From assembly GCA_035528995.1 (NCBI GenBank), contig DATKXO010000383.1, forward strand, positions 1-11,159: a DNA stretch of 11,159 nucleotides, in the 5' to 3' direction. Shown in pieces: positions 6,498 to 11,159 of this stretch. The notes under the pieces are model-generated. The model saw only the letters and a program-made list of their open reading frames with translations. It ran no database searches and was not told where the DNA came from. A program made the position numbers and the translations under genes. Numbering within the stretch: position 1 is the first letter of the stretch; the number at the start of each line of letters is the position of its first letter. This DNA is from DATKXO01 sp035528995. Lineage in GTDB: Bacteria > Planctomycetota > Phycisphaerae > UBA1845.

Positions 6498-8141
6498 TCA
6501 GCGTTCTCCCGGCGTGGACCAGTACATGATGGACTCGAGCACCGGATCGGTCATGCGCAGATGCCGGCGCGGCATAGTCGCCAGGTTGGCGTCCCACTGC
6601 TCGGTCAGGGCCTCGCGGAGATAAGTCTGATAGGCCTTGACCGTCGTCTGGTACTCCTTGAAGGCGGGCGAGCGTTGCAGGAATGAGGCCAGGGACTTGC
6701 CGCCCAGGAATCCCGCCACCCACACCACCGCCCAACTCAGAGTGACGCCCGCGCCGCCGAGAAAGAGCAGGTCGGCCAGCAACAGCGGGACGCCCAGCGA
6801 CAGGGAGGCGACGTCACTCCGACGGGCCCGGGTAGTGGTCTCGGATTTCCAGGCCTCGAGGTGGCGCCGGATGCGTCGGGCCCATTCCTGCTCGTCAAAC
6901 GGAGGGATCGTCCAGCGGGCCTTCCAGGTCGCCGCGGCGTTGCCCAGGTAAGGGCTGTCGCCCACGAGCTGGTCGATGCGATTCGTGGCGTGCTCGACGC
7001 GATGCTCCAGATTGTGCCGCAGGACGCCGGCCAAGCGTTCGTCTCTTTTGTCGAACTCGATCTCCGCGTCGCCGCCCCACTTACGACCGAACCGGCCCAG
7101 CCACCGGCGGGCGCTCTGCACCGCGTCGTAGAGCGGAAACACCTGACGGCCCACGCCGAGCAGCTTCCTCTCGTCGTCGGTCAACAGATCAATGGAGAGG
7201 CTGGTTTCCGCGCTGAGCGCGGCCAACTCATTGTTTGCGGCCTGACGAAGCTGATTGAAATGCTCACCGCGGGCGACGTTGACTCGAACGATTTCGGAAC
7301 ACCGTCGTTGCAGATGCCGTTCGAGGTCAAGGCCTCGGCCGACGGCATCCGTGTCGGCGATCCAGGTGACAATCCGGCGGCTCGTCTCATCGGCGACCGG
7401 ACGGTACCCGGAGCCCGGCCTGAAGGAACTGACGCAGAACCCGGCTGCGTGGCGCGACTCGGCATGATCGGTGAGCCTCTGGCGGTCCAGCGGTGCCAGT
7501 GCCCCAGCGTCCTCCGTACGATTGAACACCACCCAGAATCTGGGACCCAGGTTGCGGGCGAACTCGACGGTCTCATCGAACACGGCCGCGTCGAACCATC
7601 GCTCCTCATCCACGACGATGATCAGTCCGTCGAACCAGGGCAGCAGGGTGCGGGTGATCGAGCCCTCGTCGGCGGCCATCTTGCTGGTCACGTCGGGCAT
7701 GTCCACGAGTACCACGTCGGCCAGGGGCGCGACGTCGTGCCGATGCAAGCACAGGGTGCCGACGCGGCCGGTCGTGGATTCGTCATCGCCCAGCACCGCC
7801 GTCTCCAGGCCGGGAAAGATCGCCGCATCACGCCGCCAGGCGTCGAATCGCTGCGACCAGACCTGCGACACGGCGGCGACGGGGCCTCGTGTTTCATGGG
7901 CGTGGGCGCTGATCCGGCTGACCTCACGGCCCAGCAGTGAGTTAAACAGTGTGCTCTTGCCCGAGGACGCCCCGCCGAGCAGTGCGACCAGGCCGGGAGC
8001 CTCGCGCCACCGGCGTTTGAAGGCCGCGGCGGCGCAGACGTTCCGGTCCAGGGCGGTCCAGTCGAAGCCGCGCTCCGACAGGCGGGCCAGGCTGTCGTCC
8101 TCGGCCAGTCGAGCCAGATGCGATTCGGCGTCGTGAGCCAT
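6498..8141 (-). CDS. Membrane-anchored dynamin-like GTPase (upstream partner)
   Basis: 547 aa from the preferred start. P-loop GGASSGKS (56-63), switch-I candidate Thr84 in HETRGP, G3 as VDMPD with Asp147, and a degenerate G4, NRTE (207-210), in place of NKxD. The Lys-to-Arg and Asp-to-Glu changes suggest altered nucleotide choice or weak binding. A helical region follows (about 275-440), then two close hydrophobic segments (446-464 and 466-488) forming a membrane hairpin, and a helical tail. Same design as the next gene, with which it is coupled, so a hetero-oligomer of one complete and one divergent GTPase is likely (inference from paired bacterial dynamins). The frame stays open to 8258, but the added 39 residues lack structure and run into the shared intergenic region. 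The start at 8141 has GAGGA about 11 nt upstream. A TATGAT -10-like box lies at 8198-8193 without a clear -35. Confidence 0.85.
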   Translation of the reverse strand: MAHDAESHLARLAEDDSLARLSERGFDWTALDRNVCAAAAFKRRWREAPGLVALLGGASSGKSTLFNSLLGREVSRISAHAHETRGPVAAVSQVWSQRFDAWRRDAAIFPGLETAVLGDDESTTGRVGTLCLHRHDVAPLADVVLVDMPDVTSKMAADEGSITRTLLPWFDGLIIVVDEERWFDAAVFDETVEFARNLGPRFWVVFNRTEDAGALAPLDRQRLTDHAESRHAAGFCVSSFRPGSGYRPVADETSRRIVTWIADTDAVGRGLDLERHLQRRCSEIVRVNVARGEHFNQLRQAANNELAALSAETSLSIDLLTDDERKLLGVGRQVFPLYDAVQSARRWLGRFGRKWGGDAEIEFDKRDERLAGVLRHNLEHRVEHATNRIDQLVGDSPYLGNAAATWKARWTIPPFDEQEWARRIRRHLEAWKSETTTRARRSDVASLSLGVPLLLADLLFLGGAGVTLSWAVVWVAGFLGGKSLASFLQRSPAFKEYQTTVKAYQTYLREALTEQWDANLATMPRRHLRMTDPVLESIMYWSTPGER

Positions 8142-8303
8142 CAGGCGATCATTCCTCGCGGGCGGCGGCAGGTCGCCGTGCCACGCCCGACGATCATAAC
8201 GTGCGCCCGCCGAACGCGATACTGCCGGGACTCGGCCGGTCGTAGAGTGATTCGCCAAGTTGCCGCCGCTCTTCGAGTCGCCGGCCGGTGTCGTTGTAAG
8301 AAG

Positions 8304-8332
8304 TTGTCATCGGGCTTGACGCCCTACGACAA
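8304..8332. promoter_or_regulatory. Imperfect dyad over the -35 region of the blaI-like gene
   Basis: TTGTC...GGGC-TTGAC-GCCC...GACAA. Eleven of the 14 opposed positions are complementary. It overlaps the -35 box and shares its right arm with the operator-like dyad at 8324-8338. A further TGTCGT half-site lies at 8289-8294. It may be a second repressor site, or a site that also controls the divergent GTPase operon. Confidence 0.45.
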
Positions 8333-8344
8333 ACGTAGTAGGTT
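8316..8344 (+). promoter_or_regulatory. Candidate promoter of the blaI-M56 operon
   Basis: TTGACG (8316-8321) matches five of six bases of the -35 consensus. A 17-bp spacer leads to TAGGTT (8339-8344), a weak -10. The spacer is filled by the dyad at 8324-8338, the usual place for a repressor to block polymerase. The first start codon candidates follow at 8352 and 8394. Confidence 0.5.
8324..8338. promoter_or_regulatory. BlaI-type operator candidate (CTACGACAAACGTAG)
   Basis: A perfect inverted repeat, CTACG-acaaa-CGTAG, continued by TAGG on the right. BlaI/MecI operators are short dyads built on TAC/GTA and ACA/TGT half-sites, including GTAGTA, which is present here at 8335-8340. Its place between the -35 and -10 boxes of a gene encoding a BlaI-type repressor supports autoregulation. 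Confidence 0.6.
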
Positions 8345-8393
8345 TCCCTTGATGGCTCTGTTGAACTCTTCCGGGACGCACCTGCGACAGACG

Positions 8394-8795
8394 ATGAGCG
8401 AACGCGAATACGATTTAGGGGCGGCCGAACTCGAAGTGCTGAAGGCGCTTTGGGACGAAGGGCCCGCCACCGTGCGGGAAGTTCTGAACCATCTCCATAC
8501 GCGAGGCCGGCACGTGGCCTACACCACCGTGCTGACCACGCTCAGCCGGCTCGAGCAGAAGGGCTTCGTCACCAGCGACAAGTCCGGCCTGGCGTACGTG
8601 TACCGGGCCAAGGTCACACGACAGCGCTTCAGCCGATCGCGCGTCAAGGCGTTGGTCCGGCAGCTTTACGACGGGGCGGCGGGACCGGTGGTCCTGGAAC
8701 TCATTCGCACGGAACAACTGACGTCCGACGAGATCGGGGAACTGCACAGACTCATCGAGCGGTTGGACTCCAAGTCCGCAAGAAAGCGGACCTAG
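8394..8795 (+). CDS. blaI: BlaI/MecI-type winged-helix transcriptional repressor
   Basis: 133 aa, close to the 120-130 aa usual for the family. Residues 8-72 form the winged helix: LGAAELEVLKALW opens it, TVREVLNHL is helix 2, AYTTVLTTLSRLEQKG (42-57) is the recognition helix, and the wing runs through VTSDKSGLAYVY. The C-terminal helices (about 82-125) should dimerise. A polar tail (SKSARKRT) ends it. The start at 8394 gives the typical N-terminus but lacks a strong ribosome-binding site; an in-frame ATG at 8352 would add 14 residues. The M56 protease gene begins 12 bp after the stop, the standard blaI-blaR1 order. It should repress its own operon through the dyad just upstream and be inactivated when the M56 partner is triggered (family model). 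No scissile Asn-Phe pair like that of S. aureus BlaI is visible, so the release mechanism may differ. Confidence 0.92.
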   Translation: MSEREYDLGAAELEVLKALWDEGPATVREVLNHLHTRGRHVAYTTVLTTLSRLEQKGFVTSDKSGLAYVYRAKVTRQRFSRSRVKALVRQLYDGAAGPVVLELIRTEQLTSDEIGELHRLIERLDSKSARKRT

Positions 8796-8796
8796 C

Positions 8797-8801
8797 GGAG
8801 G
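8797..8801 (+). promoter_or_regulatory. Strong ribosome-binding site for the M56 gene
   Basis: GGAGG lies 6 nt before the ATG at 8808, directly after the TAG of the repressor gene (8793-8795), which fixes this start. Confidence 0.7.
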
Positions 8802-8807
8802 CAGGAG

Positions 8808-11132
8808 ATGGCCTGGTGGTTTGACTCGGCCACCGATCTTCTCTGGCGGAACGCTCTGGGAGCGATTCCGTTGGCCCTGCTGGCTGTGGCCTTCTGCCGC
8901 TGGGTGCCCACGCGGCCGGCGACACGTCACGCCGTGTGGCTCATGATCCTGCTGGTGTTGGTGGCGCCGCCGGTACTGCCGGTCTGGGCGCCGGGCGACT
9001 CAACAGCCGATAGCGGCGATCCGGGCGCGAGTGGACGACCCGACGCGCTACTGGCCGACCTGGCCGCGCTCGACCCGCTCGCAAGTCCCGCCCCGAATGA
9101 CGCCGGCGCGATCCTGGCGGATGCCGCCATCGGTCCGCTGGCAGCGCCCGCGGCCGACGAGTATGCGACCTGTCCAAGCCGAACCCGACCCGAGTTCCGT
9201 GTGCCGGAAAGGCTCGCCCCGGCACCGGACTCGGTCGGGCGGTTTCTTGCATCTGATGACGAAGGTCATCGCCCGCAGCCTGTTCCCGGTCTGGCGACAC
9301 CAGCAAATGACACAGTTGTGGCAGCAGACCGGGCGGACGAGCCACCCGTCCTTCTTACGACGCCCGCCGAGGGCGCGCCAGCCGATGCCGTGCTGCAACA
9401 ATCGCACGATGCCCTTTCCCGAAAGGCCCATCCGTTACAGGCCGCCGTTGCCGGGCTGGCCCGGATCGCCGCGGTGCGCGACGCGATGGGAGCCGTCATC
9501 GGCCGCTCGCCGTTGCCTGCAGGCGTCTGGCTGATCGGGATCGCGGCTGTCCTTCTGGCCGCCGCTGCCCGGGCTGTGCGGTTCGCCCGGCGGATACGAG
9601 CGGCCGTTCCGGCGCCCCCCGCCGTGACAGAAATGGTCAATCGCGCGGCCGCCGCCGTCGGTCTGCGGCGCGTGCCCCAGACGCTCACAGTCCGCGATCA
9701 CGTTTCGCCGATGATCTGGTGCCCACCTCTGACAAAGCGGACGTGCCTCATCCTGCCGACCGCGTTGTGGTCGGAGTTGGACGACGTCGGCCGGCGAGCC
9801 GTGCTCCTTCACGAGTTGGCCCACCTCAAGCGGCGGGACCACTGGGTTCGCTGGGTCGAGGTAGTCGTCGGCGGGCTGTACTGGTGGAACCCGCTGGTGT
9901 GGTGGATTCGCCGGCGGCTGCAGCAGGAAGCGGAACTGTGCTGCGATGCTTGGGTCACCTGGCTGCTCCCGCGGGGGCGCCGGGCCTACGCCGAAGCGCT
10001 GCTCAGGACTAACGAGTATGTATGCCAGGACGCTGCCACGATGCCCGAAGTGGGCATCGCGGTGACCACGGGGCGAGCCAGACGTCTTGCCAGGAGACTG
10101 ACCATGATCATGACCGCAAGTACCAAGCCCAGACTTTCCGTTTCGGGGATCGGCCTGGCGTTGACGCTCGCCGCCGTCGGCTGGTTCGCCACGCCGGCCT
10201 GGTCGGGCCCGCCGGAACCCTCCGCATCCGATGGCGCGCCTTCGGCCGTTGTGGCGAACGACGAGTTTGACATCCGACTGGAAGGCGGCGTGATGCTGGT
10301 AGGTGGCGGCGAGGAGCGCGGAAAGTCTTCTCGCGACGATGTGGCGGATCGCCTCGACCGGCTGGAGAAGAAAATGCAGAAGCTGGCCGAGAAGCTCGAC
10401 AAGATGGCCGGCAGCGCCTACGGGTGGTCCCAGCCGATTCCCGCGCCGGAGCCGAAGGGTCCGGAACGTGTCATCACACCCGGGGTGCCGGCGCCGCCGC
10501 TGATGGACCAGATGAAGGGCGAGCAGATGGTCCGCGCCTATCGTCTGGCCCCGGAGAAGCTCACGCTCCTGACCGCGCTGCTGGTGCGGCAGGACGTGCC
10601 CCTCCTGGTCGAGCCCGGCGAGGACGAGATCAAGGTGCACGGCACCAAGGCCCAGCACGCCGCCTTTCAGCACTTCGTCGACCTGATCGACCCGGGGAAG
10701 GAGAAACAGGTCAAGGCGTATTACCTGCCGGAAGGCAAACTCGAGGCCCTCAACGCGTTGATGGTGTTGAAGGAGGTGCCGGTCCTGGTCGAGCCCGGAA
10801 AGGACGCGATCAAGGTGCACGGCACGAGCCTGGAGCAGTCCGTGTTCGCGGCCTTCGTCGAACTCATTCAGCCGCAGGCCGGCAAGGAAGCAGGAGGGCG
10901 CACCGTCGGGCTGGAGGAGGTCTTGCGGTCCGACCAGGCCGCCGACGAATACAAGAAGGCGATCGAGAAGAAGACGAAGGAAGACAAGCACCGGGCCGAG
11001 CAGGAAGCCAAGTCGGTCAAGTCGAGTACCCGTGAGAACGAGGAAGCACTGAAGCTGGCGGCGGAGGCAGAGCAGCACGCCGTCGAGATCGAGGAGGACA
11101 CAAAGCTCGCCGAGGCGGACACGTCCGTGTAG
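8808..11132 (+). CDS. BlaR1-like M56 membrane metalloprotease with duplicated C-terminal module
   Basis: 774 aa. Hydrophobic segments lie at about 15-32, 42-60, 238-257 and 445-461, with a further one near 347-366. A ~175-residue Ala/Pro-rich, low-complexity loop separates the second and third. The zinc protease core shows HELAH (His335, Glu336, His339), WWNPLVWW (359-366), and QQEAELCCD with the third ligand Glu374 or Glu376, all typical of M56/BlaR1. Past the last membrane segment the extracytoplasmic part carries a predicted coiled coil (512-534), a Pro-rich linker, two copies of a ~54-residue unit (577-630 and 637-690), and a highly charged Lys/Glu helical tail (700-774). The penicillin-binding sensor of true BlaR1 is absent: no SxxK/KTG set is visible. 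The ligand must therefore be something else. It is expected to inactivate the cotranscribed BlaI-type repressor on sensing. The last ~27 bp of the window show nothing. Confidence 0.88.
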   Translation: MAWWFDSATDLLWRNALGAIPLALLAVAFCRWVPTRPATRHAVWLMILLVLVAPPVLPVWAPGDSTADSGDPGASGRPDALLADLAALDPLASPAPNDAGAILADAAIGPLAAPAADEYATCPSRTRPEFRVPERLAPAPDSVGRFLASDDEGHRPQPVPGLATPANDTVVAADRADEPPVLLTTPAEGAPADAVLQQSHDALSRKAHPLQAAVAGLARIAAVRDAMGAVIGRSPLPAGVWLIGIAAVLLAAAARAVRFARRIRAAVPAPPAVTEMVNRAAAAVGLRRVPQTLTVRDHVSPMIWCPPLTKRTCLILPTALWSELDDVGRRAVLLHELAHLKRRDHWVRWVEVVVGGLYWWNPLVWWIRRRLQQEAELCCDAWVTWLLPRGRRAYAEALLRTNEYVCQDAATMPEVGIAVTTGRARRLARRLTMIMTASTKPRLSVSGIGLALTLAAVGWFATPAWSGPPEPSASDGAPSAVVANDEFDIRLEGGVMLVGGGEERGKSSRDDVADRLDRLEKKMQKLAEKLDKMAGSAYGWSQPIPAPEPKGPERVITPGVPAPPLMDQMKGEQMVRAYRLAPEKLTLLTALLVRQDVPLLVEPGEDEIKVHGTKAQHAAFQHFVDLIDPGKEKQVKAYYLPEGKLEALNALMVLKEVPVLVEPGKDAIKVHGTSLEQSVFAAFVELIQPQAGKEAGGRTVGLEEVLRSDQAADEYKKAIEKKTKEDKHRAEQEAKSVKSSTRENEEALKLAAEAEQHAVEIEEDTKLAEADTSV
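10536..10871 (+). repeat. In-gene duplication encoding the twin C-terminal units
   Basis: Two protein units 60 residues (180 bp) apart, with 29 of 54 residues identical by my alignment. The shared core reads V-x-LVEPG-x-D-x-IKVHGT, then FV-x-LI. The pattern, a helix followed by two strands and another helix, resembles the small alpha/beta domains of secretin N-terminal regions, but this is only a resemblance. At DNA level the cores remain nearly identical around GGTCGAGCCCGG. Confidence 0.85.
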
Positions 11133-11159
11133 ATCGCGAGGGCGCGCGTCCGTCCGGAT

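Noticed and set aside
6861..7940. Long plus-strand frame (359 aa) opposite the upstream GTPase gene
   Set aside because: It is the antisense of a gene with a clear P-loop and membrane hairpin. Its translation shows no domain pattern, which is expected of shadow frames in GC-rich DNA.
9435..11078. 547-aa minus-strand frame opposite the M56 protease gene
   Set aside because: It mirrors the coding strand, which has HELAH and good family motifs; the reverse translation is Arg/Gly/His-rich and featureless.
9380..11132. Beta-lactam sensing by the M56 protein
   Set aside because: No SxxK, SxN or KTG set is visible after the last membrane segment; the tail is instead a duplicated small unit and a charged helix. 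A resistance role should not be assumed from the blaI/blaR1 likeness.
1..11159. tRNA, rRNA or other structured RNA genes
   Set aside because: I read both strands of the intergenic parts and saw no cloverleaf-like arms with a TTCGA-type loop and no rRNA-like stretches. A covariance search would be more sensitive.

Overview
The window looks like accessory and housekeeping DNA from a member of the Planctomycetota. This is inferred from four things: high GC; a small membrane protein ending in the CPWCGYD...CSECG zinc ribbon that is common in that phylum; a BlaI/M56-peptidase pair in which the M56 protein has a long non-beta-lactam tail; and a Hanks-type kinase next to large membrane GTPases. The species cannot be named from the sequence.

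Layout. (1) 1-511: upstream non-coding DNA with a perfect 18-bp palindrome (5-22), a 14-bp box repeated exactly 200 bp apart, and two good ribosome-binding sites that compete to define the first gene. (2) 512-2157: a two-gene cassette of visibly lower GC. It encodes a cysteine-rich, probably exported protein with a glycine-rich hydrophobic hairpin, then a 113-aa two-TM protein with a zinc-ribbon tail. (3) 2162-3145: transposon debris. An IS256-type element was inserted into an IS66-type transposase gene. The terminal repeat of the IS256 element is visible at the junction (2742), and both transposases have lost their N-terminal parts. (4) 3376-3494: a 119-bp MITE-like element with 10-bp perfect inverted ends and TA at both tips, ending 10 bp before a Ser/Thr protein kinase gene (3505-4338). 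(5) 4341-4587: two tandem copies of a ~123-bp repeat between convergent genes. Their central palindrome is also found inside the MITE-like element, with a compensatory base-pair change. (6) 8141-4626 on the minus strand: two translationally coupled, membrane-anchored dynamin-like GTPases. (7) 8304-11132: a BlaI-type repressor with an operator-like dyad placed between its -35 and -10 boxes, followed by an M56 (BlaR1-like) membrane metalloprotease whose C-terminus carries a duplicated ~54-residue unit and a charged helical tail in place of a penicillin-binding sensor.

How the genes may work together. BlaI and the M56 protease should form an autoregulated sensor/repressor unit. The two GTPases probably form a hetero-oligomer at the membrane. 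The kinase converges on them, and a link is possible but unproven. The best candidates for undescribed biology are the GTPase pair, the M56 protein with its duplicated C-terminal module, the secreted-hairpin/zinc-ribbon cassette, and the palindromic repeat shared by the MITE-like element and the intergenic tandem array.
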